Positions 43,238 through 53,142 are shown, counted from the stretch's first letter. The stretch: DNA of 64,000 nt from Candidatus Heimdallarchaeota archaeon (GCA_026702845.1 JADCLS010000003.1:62001-126000), one strand, 5' to 3'. Notes: generated by a model from the sequence alone, not told the origin. Translations and numbers: made by a program.

Positions 43238-45151
43238 TTATGATTCAAGAGTTGTGATTGTTTTGCCAAATTTACCTTCAGATTCATATTTTGTTAAGAC
43301 ATTATTCTCAAACCATAGTCCTATTGTATAGGACTCACTTTCTGTTGAATATGCTATTTCAAAGTGATCCTCTACTTTTGATATTCTATATGTAGCAGTT
43401 GAAACCAATTTATCTCCAGAAATATTTACTATCTTCCTATTCACTTCAATCATTTCACTGTTATTCAATGATTCAATCTCATTGTATAAAAGATGAAAAT
43501 CTAATATGTTTAAGAATCCAATCTTGTGTTTATTATCAATCATTTCTGTAACTATTGTTCCATTCACATCTGTTTGTTTGATGTTCCATACGTCATTTTC
43601 AAGGGTAATAATAGTGCTTGATCTGAGTGAACCTATGTAGTAGATAATTTGATATTCAACTGGAAACCCATCTGAAAGAGTGATTTTCCATTTGGACTGG
43701 AATTCTGATAAACTGTCTGATCTGTACAAAATCATCTCATTATTGTTACATTCAACTTTATACTTGGCTGTTATCTCAGAATTATATAATTGTGTGTACG
43801 AGAGGAAGTTTTGCTCCAGATCATTCATATCCAAACCTTTGAACCAAGTATCATTATTCTCATATAGCATTTCAATCTCATGTAGTAGGGTTTGTAGGTC
43901 TTTACGACTGTAATATGTACCCCTCAAAAACAGTGCAAATGGATTTTTTAGATTCTCGATATCATCAAGAGGATTATGATCCAGTAGTACAAGATCTGCT
44001 CTTTTACCTACTGCCACCACCCCAAACTCGTCAGACCCCATGAATTCAGCTGAAGTTCTTGTTGCCAACTCTAATAACTCATAATTTGTATATCCACAAT
44101 CTGATAGCAAGCTGAATTCCTGATGGACAGAATATCCTGGTACAACAAATGGATTGGGGGTATCAGTACCAAAAAGCACCTTAGCCTTTTGAATCCTCAT
44201 TTCTTCAGTTATTCTTTTGAGAATTTCAAATCTCTTGTCCATCCACATCTCTTTTTCCTCATCGCTATCCTTAGCTCGAAAATCAGTCGATGGATTCCAG
44301 GATGCTTTTTTCCCCTTTGATACGTATTTCATTGCATCTTCAGACAAAAATTCATCTGTCTTACTAGGTCTTGCAATCCTGTTGTTGACAATTAGAGTAA
44401 CGCAATTCCAGACATTATACTGAATAGATTTTGAAACTAGATCCTTCATGATTTGTTCATCATAATTCCTACAGACATACTCCGAAAATTCTTTAAAATC
44501 CTTTGGAGCATCAATGAGTAGCTCCTTATCAATGCAATTGGAAAAATAATGCGATAGATGCTCTATACAAAAATGACCATCTTCAATGGCTCGATGCAGG
44601 CCAACATCATTAGGGATATGTCCAGTAATCTTGATTCCTACTTTCTTTGATTCTTCTACTAATGCCTCATATGCCTCTTCTGTGAGTAGATTGTACACTT
44701 TGAGCTGATCATATCCTGCTTTCACTACAAGCTCAAGAACCGTCTTAGCATCAATTTCATTAGTTACTACATAGGATCCATTCCATATTGGAGGAGATCC
44801 ATCAACTAGTGGACTTGTTGTATAGATACTAGGACTGATGAATTCACCCGAGCGTATTAATTTTTTCCATGCAAGCTGAATGGGAGAACCCCACATATTT
44901 CTGATAGTGGTCACTCCATTTGCCACAAATAATTTCAAATCACGTTCGTTCCATGCATGAACATGCATATCAGTCAGACCCGGTATCAGATACTTACCCT
45001 GAGCATTGATGACGGTTGATTCTGCATCATTGATATTTTCTTCAATTCTGATTATTGTTTCTCCCTCTATCAGAATATCATGCTTTTCTAGTATTGTATG
45101 CCTAGTTACAGGAATAATATTCACGTTTTTGATGAGATATTTCTGAACCAT
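43238..45151 (-). CDS. Metal-dependent amidohydrolase with C-terminal beta extension
   Basis: A 637-residue protein (ATG 45151). The first 425 residues form an imidazolonepropionase/prolidase-like amidohydrolase barrel: LIPGLTDMHVHAWNE, ANGVTTIRNMWG, ITGHIPNDVGLHRAIEDGHFCIEHLSH, VLFGTDTPNPFVVPGY and GKRADLVLLDHNPLDDI. The expected HxH, Lys, His and Asp metal ligands appear present. The remaining 210 residues are beta-rich with no catalytic motif, probably a sandwich or porin-like extension. The substrate is unknown. It has no signal peptide. Confidence 0.78.
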   Translation of the reverse strand: MVQKYLIKNVNIIPVTRHTILEKHDILIEGETIIRIEENINDAESTVINAQGKYLIPGLTDMHVHAWNERDLKLFVANGVTTIRNMWGSPIQLAWKKLIRSGEFISPSIYTTSPLVDGSPPIWNGSYVVTNEIDAKTVLELVVKAGYDQLKVYNLLTEEAYEALVEESKKVGIKITGHIPNDVGLHRAIEDGHFCIEHLSHYFSNCIDKELLIDAPKDFKEFSEYVCRNYDEQIMKDLVSKSIQYNVWNCVTLIVNNRIARPSKTDEFLSEDAMKYVSKGKKASWNPSTDFRAKDSDEEKEMWMDKRFEILKRITEEMRIQKAKVLFGTDTPNPFVVPGYSVHQEFSLLSDCGYTNYELLELATRTSAEFMGSDEFGVVAVGKRADLVLLDHNPLDDIENLKNPFALFLRGTYYSRKDLQTLLHEIEMLYENNDTWFKGLDMNDLEQNFLSYTQLYNSEITAKYKVECNNNEMILYRSDSLSEFQSKWKITLSDGFPVEYQIIYYIGSLRSSTIITLENDVWNIKQTDVNGTIVTEMIDNKHKIGFLNILDFHLLYNEIESLNNSEMIEVNRKIVNISGDKLVSTATYRISKVEDHFEIAYSTESESYTIGLWFENNVLTKYESEGKFGKTITTLES

Positions 45152-45340
45152 ATACTTTCTATTAAAATTGTATTGAAATACCTTTTCAGTAAAAAATGTC
45201 AATCATGAGGAAATAATTCACTGATTGTGACCCCAAAAATCTGATTCCGAGCCCATATATTCACCTGATCATCAAATATATGAAATTGTCATCAATAATA
45301 GAATTTTAATTGATAATAGGATTAAAGTTGATAATTGAAA

Positions 45341-45781
45341 TTATGCGTTTACGTCGTGGAAGTTATATTTGGGATCTCTGTTATTGAAGTGGTACTTGTC
45401 AATGTGTTTCTGATCAATACGCTTCAACTGTCTGGTTGGATTGGGGAATATACCCAATAATTCCCAGCCAAGATCAAGAGTCTCGAAAATTGACCTGTTG
45501 GTCATACCCTGGTTCAGGAAGCGATTCTCGAATTCCTCAGCAAATTTTAGATAAAGCATATCCTCATCTGAGAGTGATTCCTCACCAACGACTGCCACGA
45601 GATCTCTGATTTCACGGCCCTTGGCATAACCCGCATAGAGCTGTGCTGATAGACCTGAATGATCCTCTCTTGTTGATCCTTTTCCGATAGCCTCCTTCAT
45701 AAGACGGGATAGAGACGGGAGAGGGTTAATTGGAGGATAAACACCCTTACGGGCCAGTGCACGGTCGATTAGGACCTGTCC
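45341..45781 (-). pseudogene. atpB: Displaced 3' end of atpB (441-bp copy)
   Basis: These 441 bp are a colinear copy of the last 147 codons of the intact atpB (48703-49143), with no indels. Differences are about 10-13% by eye, nearly all silent: only four amino-acid changes were counted over the 147 codons (for example IFE for IFD near the end). Similarity stops sharply after the sequence GGACCTGTCC at 45781 (49143 in the intact gene). The copy has no 5' part or promoter. It looks like the original gene end left behind when an element entered the gene and brought its own 3' end. Confidence 0.85.
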
Positions 45782-46443
45782 TTCTGTAGAATATCATTCA
45801 CATTTTTCTCATTTATATATTCAATTGACTGTTTATAGAATGATTTATTCTCACAATAGCCGTATACATGAATGAATTTCATTCCTACACTTTCAGAACC
45901 AATATCTCTCTTAAGGTTATCGCCAAAAAATAGACATTCCTTAGGTTCAACACCTATTTTATCTAAAGCAACTTGAAATATTTTAGGAGCAGGTTTTTCA
46001 ACTCCGATTTCCTCAGAAACTACAATTGCATCAAAAACATTCATTTCCAAGGAATTTAGAATTTCAATCCATTCATTTTTAACTACTGTAGCATTATCTG
46101 AGAGTATTCCAAGTTTATATTTTTCTTTTATTGATTTAAGAAAGGCCCATGTTCCCTGCTTATCCTCTAATATTTCATTTCTAATTCCCTTCCTCAATTC
46201 AGCTCTGAAAGCTTCAAGTAATTCCTCTACAATTGAGATATCAAGATTTAACAATTCTATTACTCTTGAAAGTTTGGATATTGAAGTAAAAGATCCTTCA
46301 AATTTCTCATATGTGGAAAAAAATATTTCTAAAAATTTTTCAGCTTCGATTTTATAATGAGGTAATACCCTTTTCCAAGCATCATAAATAACTGTGTGAG
46401 AATATAATGTATTTCCAAGGTCAAATAACAGACAAGTAATCAT
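45769..46443 (-). CDS. HAD-superfamily hydrolase carried by the atpB insertion
   Basis: A 224-residue HAD protein: motif [10 protein letters not shown] (Asp nucleophile, second Asp replaced by Gly/Asn), motif II Ser or Thr in GILSDNATV, Lys in [10 protein letters not shown] and motif [12 protein letters not shown]. The AGGAG box upstream supports ATG 46443; an in-frame extension to 46509 is less likely. Its last codons run into the atpB copy on its 3' side and stop there. It is divergent from the endonuclease gene on the other strand, and both lie between the two atpB ends. Confidence 0.7.
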   Translation of the reverse strand: MITCLLFDLGNTLYSHTVIYDAWKRVLPHYKIEAEKFLEIFFSTYEKFEGSFTSISKLSRVIELLNLDISIVEELLEAFRAELRKGIRNEILEDKQGTWAFLKSIKEKYKLGILSDNATVVKNEWIEILNSLEMNVFDAIVVSEEIGVEKPAPKIFQVALDKIGVEPKECLFFGDNLKRDIGSESVGMKFIHVYGYCENKSFYKQSIEYINEKNVNDILQKDRS

Positions 46444-46474
46444 TACCAATTCTCCTATTTTCAAAGATTCCGAG

Positions 46475-46482
46475 TTTAAATA
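46475..46482 (+). promoter_or_regulatory. TATA box for the element's endonuclease gene
   Basis: TTTAAATA ends 25 nt before the ATG at 46508, the spacing of leaderless archaeal promoters. It lies in the 64-bp divergent space between the HAD and endonuclease genes, so the element carries its own promoter. Confidence 0.5.
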
Positions 46483-46507
46483 AGAACTTATGATATTTCT
46501 TGTATCC

Positions 46508-48700
46508 ATGAGACATAAATTTCTCTCAATTCTGCAAATGAACGATTCCGTTCTTTCATTACTGAATGGACAGATACTGAATATTGATTACCTCAGAGAG
46601 AAAACAGGTTTATCAGATCAGAAAATAAGACGATTATATAAAGCTGAGCTGATACAACAAATTAATGAGCTACTAAGGGAGAAATCTGTCAATGAGACCG
46701 CTGAACTGATGGGCTATACTCCTGATGCTATTGGAAGCATGAAGAGAGAATTTTATCTGCCAAATGAAGATCTAGGAAAGCAGATTGATGATATCAATGT
46801 GAGTAAACTTGCAGAAGAATTGGGTGAGAGTACACAATTTGTCAGGAATATCTACAAGACATCAATTTTACACAAATTAAATGAGATTTTAAAAATCAAT
46901 TCTGATCAGAAGGCTGCTGCAAAAGCCTGTGGTATCAGCTATGATGTTGCCAGAAAACTTGCTAAACAATATAAATTACCATTTGAGAATGCAGTTCAAA
47001 AACATCAGCCATACAGTTCTGAGGGGAGGAGAACAAAAAATACACTCAAACATGATCCACAGAAGACTAGAAAAATAAGGATTGGGCCTAATACTCGTAT
47101 CATCACCCCTTATGGGATTATCTTTGCCAAGGATTTGCTTGGAAAAACAGAGGAAGAATTGAAGAACATGGGTCCATTTCTGGCAATCAATGAGAATAAT
47201 GAGCTGGTCACCTGTGATATTCTCTCTGCAAAGGAAGTGGTTGGGAAGGCAGTGAGGATGAAGACACGACTAGGTGCGGATGTATTACTGGGAGAAGGAA
47301 TGAAGGTGATAGCCGATCAGGAGACTGGATTGGAACCCCTTTGTGTTAAGGATTTAGGGGAGGGAGTGCAGATCATGACTGTGAAATCTCTTGAAAAATT
47401 GCCTGACACAGAATTCAACTTCTTTGATCTCCTGGAGGGAGATATCCCGATCACCTTAATTCTTAAGAAAGAAGTGGGCAATCTTATCATAAACAAACTA
47501 ATTCTAAAATATGGAACACTGAAAAAGGCTTGCACAGCACTTGGCATACACTATCGAAAGGTTTCTGAACGTAGATTTTATCGTGAGTTTCTCATCAAGA
47601 TATACAATGATATAGGGTATCCTGATATAACTGATCCTGATTTCTTTGAGCAGGTAAAGAAGATTGGAATCGGAGGAAAGAAGGCCAAAGTACTCAATAT
47701 TAAGGTGGATGAGGATCTTCTTTACATGGCTGGTCTCATAGGATCTGATGGTTATGTGGCCAAGGATCCTAATCGAAAAAGTGTACTGGGTTTCTCTAAT
47801 ACTGATAAAGTACTACTTGATAAATTTGAAAAAATTCTAAAAAAATATTTTCCTCAACGATTGGTTAGTCCAAAACCCCCTAATGATCCCAAGTATACTG
47901 CTACTGATGAGGTAGCATACAATTTTCCATTGGTGGAGTTCATTAATAATTTGGGTGTTAAGGGCCGGGATGTACAAGATGAAAGAGGTTACTTTCCCAT
48001 ATTCAAGTTAAACAAGACACTAATAGCAGCCTTCATCAGAGGGTTATTTGATGGAGATGGAAATTTAGATAACACTGCAAAATTACTTAACATTGCGATA
48101 TTTGATGAGAGCAAAATCAAAAATGTTCAAATTATGTTGAAAAAAATTGGTATTGACTCAAAAATTAAGATATCTGAACAGTTTACAAAACCCCCATTTG
48201 CTAAGGAGAAGATATGGTCAACAAAATATGAATTAGAAATCGCAGGTAAAAAAGATTTGATAAAATTTATAAAATTAATTGGATCAAATCATTTAGAAAA
48301 GTCAAGAAAGTCTGATAAAATGAAAATAGAATATACTGGGAAAATGGAAATATCTTCAAAATATAATTTAGCTCCGAAATTGTGTGGAAAATTAATTAAA
48401 AATTTAAGAAAGAAGTTCAAATTATCTCGAAGTGAAATTGGAAAATATTATCATGTATGGCAAGTTGAAACAGGAAATTCAAGAATATCTATAGATAAGC
48501 TCAGGAAGATTGTTGATAATCTATCTAAGATTAAAGGAATTTCTAATTTAAAGGATTTCAAAAAATTGATCATCCTAACTTCCTATGACTTCAATCTAGA
48601 TGTCTTTTCTGAAATTTATGATGAAATTAAATCAAAATTAATTGAGTTTGATACTAATAATCGACTTTGTATAGACAATGGTATTGTTATTGATGAATAA
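46508..48700 (+). CDS. Free-standing Hint/LAGLIDADG endonuclease (intein-derived)
   Basis: A 730-residue protein. The N-terminal 190 residues hold two helix-turn-helix-like repeats. Then comes a Hint-like half (NTRIITPYGIIFAKDLLG ... AVRMKTRLGADVLLGEGMKVIADQETGLEPLCVKDLGEGVQIM) without the Cys1 needed for splicing. After another HTH segment, a two-motif LAGLIDADG nuclease follows: LLYMAGLIGSDGYV and FIRGLFDGDGNL, acidic residues intact. A C-terminal HTH resembles those of archaeal inteins. It is a self-standing gene whose stop lies 2 bp from the stop of the convergent atpB. The ATG at 46508 fits the TATA box. Confidence 0.8.
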   Translation: MRHKFLSILQMNDSVLSLLNGQILNIDYLREKTGLSDQKIRRLYKAELIQQINELLREKSVNETAELMGYTPDAIGSMKREFYLPNEDLGKQIDDINVSKLAEELGESTQFVRNIYKTSILHKLNEILKINSDQKAAAKACGISYDVARKLAKQYKLPFENAVQKHQPYSSEGRRTKNTLKHDPQKTRKIRIGPNTRIITPYGIIFAKDLLGKTEEELKNMGPFLAINENNELVTCDILSAKEVVGKAVRMKTRLGADVLLGEGMKVIADQETGLEPLCVKDLGEGVQIMTVKSLEKLPDTEFNFFDLLEGDIPITLILKKEVGNLIINKLILKYGTLKKACTALGIHYRKVSERRFYREFLIKIYNDIGYPDITDPDFFEQVKKIGIGGKKAKVLNIKVDEDLLYMAGLIGSDGYVAKDPNRKSVLGFSNTDKVLLDKFEKILKKYFPQRLVSPKPPNDPKYTATDEVAYNFPLVEFINNLGVKGRDVQDERGYFPIFKLNKTLIAAFIRGLFDGDGNLDNTAKLLNIAIFDESKIKNVQIMLKKIGIDSKIKISEQFTKPPFAKEKIWSTKYELEIAGKKDLIKFIKLIGSNHLEKSRKSDKMKIEYTGKMEISSKYNLAPKLCGKLIKNLRKKFKLSRSEIGKYYHVWQVETGNSRISIDKLRKIVDNLSKIKGISNLKDFKKLIILTSYDFNLDVFSEIYDEIKSKLIEFDTNNRLCIDNGIVIDE

Positions 48701-48702
48701 TT

Positions 48703-50193
48703 CTATGCATCTACGTTGTGGAAATCATATTTTGGATCTCTGTTATTGAAGTGATATTTATCGATATGTTTCTGATCAATTCTCTTTAATTGTCTGGTTG
48801 GATTGGGGAATATTCCCAATAATTCCCAACCTAGATCAAGAGTATCGAAAATTGACCTGTTGGTCATACCCTGGTTCAGGAAGCGATTCTCGAATTCCTC
48901 AGCAAATTTTAGGTAAAGCATATCCTCATCTGAGAGTGATTCCTCACCGACGACTGCCACTAGATCTCGGATTTCACGACCTTTTGCATATCCCGCATAG
49001 AGCTGTGCAGATAGGCCAGAATGATCCTCCCTTGTGGAACCCTTTCCAATGGCCTCTTTCATGAGTCTAGAGAGAGAGGGTAGTGGATTTATAGGTGGAT
49101 AAACACCTTTTCTGGCCAGTGCACGGTCGATTAGGACCTGTCCCTCGGTTATATACCCGGTCAGATCAGGTATAGGATGCGTCATATCATCTGAGGGCAG
49201 GGTAAGAATGGGGATCTGAGTGATACTTCCCTTCTTGCCGATGATACGGCCAGCACGTTCGTAGATAGTAGATAGATCGGAGTACAGATAACCGGGGAAA
49301 CCTCGTCTTCCGGGTACTTCCTCTCGTGCGGCAGATATCTCACGGAGTGCCTCGGCGTAGTTGGTCATATCAGTGAGGATAACGAGTACGTGATAATCAA
49401 GATCAAATGCCAGGTACTCAGCATAGGTGAGTGCCAGACGTGGGGTGATGATACGCTCGACTGCAGGATCCTCTGCCAGGTTGAGGAACAGAGTAACTCT
49501 CTCCAGAGCACCGGATCTCTCGAAATCAGTCTGGAAGAATCTTGCTTCCTCAGCGGTGATACCCATGGCTGCGAATACTACGGCAAAGGATTCTCCCTCA
49601 CCGAGAACAGTTGCCTGACGGGCAATCTGTGCACCCAGCTGATTATGTGATAGACCACTACCGGAGAATAGGGGTAGTTTCTGTCCTCTCACCAGGGTGA
49701 GCAGGGCATCGATAGCGGATATTCCTGTCTGAATGAATGCACGGGGGTATTCTCGTGCGGAGGGGTTGAGTGGATCACCCGCAATTGGTCGTTTGATCTT
49801 ACCAATGGGTTTGGGTCCACCATCAATGGGTTCACCTCGTCCATTGAAGACACGACCCAGCATATCCTCTGCTAGAGGTAGCTGCAGGGTCTCTCCGATG
49901 AAGCGGACGGTGGTCTCCTTGGTATCAAGCCCGGAGGTTCCCTCGAAACTCTGTACAACTGCCAGGCCATCAGTGACCTCGAGTACCTGTCCCTTTCTTC
50001 GCTCTCCTCTGGGGGTCTCGATCTCACAGATCTCACCATAGGAAACACCTCCCTTGCCTTCTAAATCAACAAAAAGCAGTGGACCACTGACTTCTTGCAC
50101 AGTCATGAAACTGCGTAATGTTGGATCATTTGTCTGTTCTGTACTCATACCGTTTACAGCCTCTAATGTAGCTCTGTTTCTCGATTTCGTCAA
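48703..50193 (-). CDS. atpB: Archaeal A-type ATP synthase subunit B
   Basis: The non-catalytic B subunit of the A1Ao ATP synthase, 496 residues, intact. Features: [96 protein letters not shown] and [23 protein letters not shown]. The normal neighbours atpA and atpD are missing: 3' is the element, 5' (207 bp away) is a divergent orphan gene. The last 441 bp are probably supplied by the inserted element, being slightly different in silent sites from the displaced copy. Confidence 0.95.
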   Translation of the reverse strand: MTKSRNRATLEAVNGMSTEQTNDPTLRSFMTVQEVSGPLLFVDLEGKGGVSYGEICEIETPRGERRKGQVLEVTDGLAVVQSFEGTSGLDTKETTVRFIGETLQLPLAEDMLGRVFNGRGEPIDGGPKPIGKIKRPIAGDPLNPSAREYPRAFIQTGISAIDALLTLVRGQKLPLFSGSGLSHNQLGAQIARQATVLGEGESFAVVFAAMGITAEEARFFQTDFERSGALERVTLFLNLAEDPAVERIITPRLALTYAEYLAFDLDYHVLVILTDMTNYAEALREISAAREEVPGRRGFPGYLYSDLSTIYERAGRIIGKKGSITQIPILTLPSDDMTHPIPDLTGYITEGQVLIDRALARKGVYPPINPLPSLSRLMKEAIGKGSTREDHSGLSAQLYAGYAKGREIRDLVAVVGEESLSDEDMLYLKFAEEFENRFLNQGMTNRSIFDTLDLGWELLGIFPNPTRQLKRIDQKHIDKYHFNNRDPKYDFHNVDA

Positions 50194-50400
50194 TATTTTT
50201 AAAATACCTTTGATACATACTTAAACTCAAATTTATAAATACGAGTAAGTTGATGATTCCATCAGATTAATTCTGATTCTTTGTCTCATTTCTCTGAGTA
50301 CCGATACTTTTGTAGAATATTATCTTTTATTCAAAACATCCATTAGAATCGCGATGTTTTATAAAATAAGCTTATTAATTTATAAGGTAGTATTCTGCAT

Positions 50401-51612
50401 ATGGATCTTATCATTCCCATCTTCCGCAAGGGTGAGTATGCGCATAATTATCTAGAGATAATCACCAGTGAGGAGTTTGCCACATTATTTGGTGATGATC
50501 TGGGTGATGATGAGATGGATGTATCCATGCTGCAGATACATATGCTCAGTACATCTGGTATGTGTAGACTTGAAACTGTCTATCGCACCATGAGTAATGA
50601 ACTCATCCGCATTCGCACCAACTCTGGTTTGCAATTTCATCTGGCACCAGAACAGGAGGTAGCTGTGATTGATGGAGAGATACAGTATATCAAGGCAAAG
50701 AATTTACGATTAGATGATGTGCTGGTGGGATTCTCAGGAGAATTCAACAATATCTTTGCGGATCGTGAATTTCTTGATATCATCACCGAATTACTACGTA
50801 CTTCACCTGTGGATAAGTTAAGTAATATCACTGTCAGGGGAATCAAGGAATACATGCGATCTGTTAACCTGCAGGATGAGAAGATCAAGAATAGCATGGA
50901 TATCACTGCATTCTCCGCACTGGTGGCAGAAAACGGGGTGTATGATGATGAGCTGGATTTTCTGCAGCTATCCAGCAAGGAAAATGATATCCATGTATCA
51001 TCGAAATTATTCATCAGTCCCGAACTCTTCGAGTTTCTGGGTGTATTCTGGAGACATGGACATTACGAACGGGGTATTCCCGTCTGTGATGTGGCATCAC
51101 TGCCAAGAGCCAAAGAAGTGGTCAAACTCATCAAGAAGGCACTCAATGCAGGATCCACCATTATTCCCATGGGCAAGATGTTCAGGGTAAGCCTGCACAC
51201 CAGCATCTACACCCGTATACTATCAGATATCTTCGGCATGCTGGGTCTACCCTCATCATCCAAGCTACCAGATCGTATCTTCAATGCAGATGAGGAGCAT
51301 GTGATGGCATTTCTGAGTGCTGTACTCCAGGATGATGAGATTATCTGTCATGATCACTATGCAACACAGGAATTTTTGTTGTTGCTCCGCACCCTATCCA
51401 TCTACCCCGTGGTGGAGGATGAGCGTATCGTCTTCACCGAGAATGATCTCAAGATGCTGGAGGATGAGGAGGCAGAGGAGCAGGATCCTGCAGAGATCAT
51501 CCGAGAGCTGGATACTGTATTACTGGATCAGGCCATTCCCGTCTACCAGCTGAAATGTGCCGAAAATTATTATGCAGGACAGGGAATACTGTTGAGATCT
51601 AAAGAAGAATAG
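50401..51612 (+). CDS. Orphan decayed intein-like Hint/LAGLIDADG protein
   Basis: A 403-residue protein with no extein. The first 110 residues look like an intein N-terminal Hint half without Cys1 (CRLETVYRTMSNELIRIRTNSGLQFHLAPEQEVAVIDGEIQYIKAKNLRLDDVLVG, where the middle matches the block-B-like strand). A middle part recalls LAGLIDADG but lacks the acidic Asp pairs (FEFLGVFWRHGHY and VMAFLSAVLQDDEII). The final VYQLKCAENYYAGQGILLRS imitates the intein C-block (VYDLTV...HNFxAxGILVHN), but without the terminal HN-Cys/Ser. It seems a domesticated, catalytically dead intein fossil. Confidence 0.65.
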   Translation: MDLIIPIFRKGEYAHNYLEIITSEEFATLFGDDLGDDEMDVSMLQIHMLSTSGMCRLETVYRTMSNELIRIRTNSGLQFHLAPEQEVAVIDGEIQYIKAKNLRLDDVLVGFSGEFNNIFADREFLDIITELLRTSPVDKLSNITVRGIKEYMRSVNLQDEKIKNSMDITAFSALVAENGVYDDELDFLQLSSKENDIHVSSKLFISPELFEFLGVFWRHGHYERGIPVCDVASLPRAKEVVKLIKKALNAGSTIIPMGKMFRVSLHTSIYTRILSDIFGMLGLPSSSKLPDRIFNADEEHVMAFLSAVLQDDEIICHDHYATQEFLLLLRTLSIYPVVEDERIVFTENDLKMLEDEEAEEQDPAEIIRELDTVLLDQAIPVYQLKCAENYYAGQGILLRSKEE

Positions 51613-51659
51613 ATGATAATGAATTCAAACGGTATCTAAATATTCAATTTGTCAAAACT

Positions 51660-51693
51660 ATGCTTATATTGAGTGTTTTAATGCTCATATTGA
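51660..51693 (+). repeat. Two 13-bp direct repeats in front of the HD phosphohydrolase gene
   Basis: ATGCTTATATTGA (51660-51672) and ATGCTCATATTGA (51681-51693) differ at one base and start 21 bp apart, two helical turns. The second ends 3 bp before the ATG at 51697. They could be a protein-binding pair. Confidence 0.55.
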
Positions 51694-51696
51694 ATC

Positions 51697-53142
51697 ATGA
51701 ATAATCCCGTATACGATCTGAAGTTCAGCAAGAGAATTGCTGATCCGGTTCATGGTCTTATCCGGCTAACTGAGCTGGAAGCCAAGGTTCTGGCCCATCC
51801 CATCTTCCAGAGATTACGAAATATCACCCAGCTGGGTATGGCCAAGAATGTATTTCCCTCTGCCACTCATAATCGATTCACCCACTCACTGGGAGTGATG
51901 ACTAATACCTCACTCATGTACGAGGCTGCGTATCGCAACTGGAAGCGTAATCTGCTGCAGAATAAGGAGGGAGCACATATTGATAGTGAGTGGATCTTCT
52001 CCTCAGAATTATTGCAGACCACACGATTGGCAGCCATGTGTCATGATCTGGGACATTTTCCCTACAGCCACAATATGGAGAAGGCTGTGCAGTGGCTGGC
52101 TGATGAGAAGATCATATCCAAACATTTTATGCATGAGGATCTGTCAGAGGTGGTGATCAAGCATTTCTTTACCGATATACTCGGTGATCATGTGGATCGT
52201 ATGGTGGATATGATTCAGGGACGTATGAGTGATACCTCACTGTTATTCCCCACCTCCATCATCTCAGGTGCTATTGATGCAGATCGGATGGATTACCTGG
52301 TGAGAGATGCCCTGCACTGTGGGGTGAAACACGGGGAATTTGATAAGGAGCGATTACTGGATACCATCATTCCCTATCACACCCAGGCAGGGGGTAGGGA
52401 TGTGGATATTGCAGCCTTCAAGGCACGTGGTATCGAGGCTGTGGAGCAGTTTCTACTGGCACGTCATCGCATGCATCAGACAGTGTATCTCAATCCATCA
52501 GTTATCAGTTTCGAGGGGGCTTTGAATAGATTCTATTATCTACGCACGGCCAATGATCCTCCATGGGAGATGCCTGATGAGTATCTGGATGATCCAGAGA
52601 AGTTTGTGGAATTTGATGAGATCAATTTCAATAAGATGCTACGTGATGAGTTGAAGGTACATCCTGGCTGGTTGAATAACACCATATTGAAACGACAATC
52701 ACTGGTCAAATACGGGCCATACTATCATACCACCAAAGGAGAGAAGACTGATGAGGTATTTGACCTGTTGCAATCGGTTAAGGATAGAGTGGAGATACCC
52801 CAGCGAGACTGGAGAGAAGATGAGCACTGGGCCTTTGCAGAGTACAAGGAACAGACACTGGTACGATCCATTCCCAAGACTGTGATGCGAACTGGAGAGG
52901 GATTTGATGATGTCATGCGTCTGAAAAATGTGATATTGCTGGTGAATGCCGATGGTAATCTCATGGATCCCACCAAGATAGTTGGTGGTGGTCAGCATAC
53001 TTTTTTACCCTTTATTGCCAATCACAATTACCACCGTTTCATGTTCTATACAAGTCGTGAGCATGGTGATAGGTTGAGGAAGGAATTGGAACCACTGCAG
53101 GAGGATTTTGCTGATCTGCAGAGTAGGAAGCCGGATCTGTGA
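51697..53142 (+). CDS. HD-domain phosphohydrolase (dNTPase/SAMHD1-like)
   Basis: A 481-residue HD phosphohydrolase. The metal-binding HD residues appear as NRFTHSLGVM, AMCHDLGHFPYSHNME and AIDADRMDYLVRD, the pattern of dGTP triphosphohydrolases and SAMHD1. QRLRNITQLGMAKNVFPSATHNRF also fits. It may trim dNTP pools or have a defensive role. It precedes a MazG-like gene (83 bp) and a PLD-helicase on the same strand. Confidence 0.85.
   Translation: MNNPVYDLKFSKRIADPVHGLIRLTELEAKVLAHPIFQRLRNITQLGMAKNVFPSATHNRFTHSLGVMTNTSLMYEAAYRNWKRNLLQNKEGAHIDSEWIFSSELLQTTRLAAMCHDLGHFPYSHNMEKAVQWLADEKIISKHFMHEDLSEVVIKHFFTDILGDHVDRMVDMIQGRMSDTSLLFPTSIISGAIDADRMDYLVRDALHCGVKHGEFDKERLLDTIIPYHTQAGGRDVDIAAFKARGIEAVEQFLLARHRMHQTVYLNPSVISFEGALNRFYYLRTANDPPWEMPDEYLDDPEKFVEFDEINFNKMLRDELKVHPGWLNNTILKRQSLVKYGPYYHTTKGEKTDEVFDLLQSVKDRVEIPQRDWREDEHWAFAEYKEQTLVRSIPKTVMRTGEGFDDVMRLKNVILLVNADGNLMDPTKIVGGGQHTFLPFIANHNYHRFMFYTSREHGDRLRKELEPLQEDFADLQSRKPDL

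Larger units (their letters stand above)
45782..49143. mobile_element. Putative element inserted at codons GQVLIDR of atpB
   Basis: The interval between the end of the displaced atpB copy (45781) and the matching point of the intact gene (49143) is 3362 bp. It contains a HAD gene, a divergent promoter, a Hint/LAGLIDADG endonuclease gene and a replacement atpB 3' end. Such layout restores the host gene on insertion, as seen for elements that target conserved genes. There is no transposase, integrase or obvious terminal inverted repeat; spread by endonuclease cleavage and recombination is inferred. Confidence 0.7.

Noticed and set aside
45341..45700. A separate small 119-residue gene
   Set aside because: It is the 3' end of atpB in the same frame, without its own start signal; the similarity continues upstream to 45781.
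48703..50193. An intein inside atpB
   Set aside because: The atpB frame is continuous at normal length; the endonuclease lies after it as a separate gene on the other strand.
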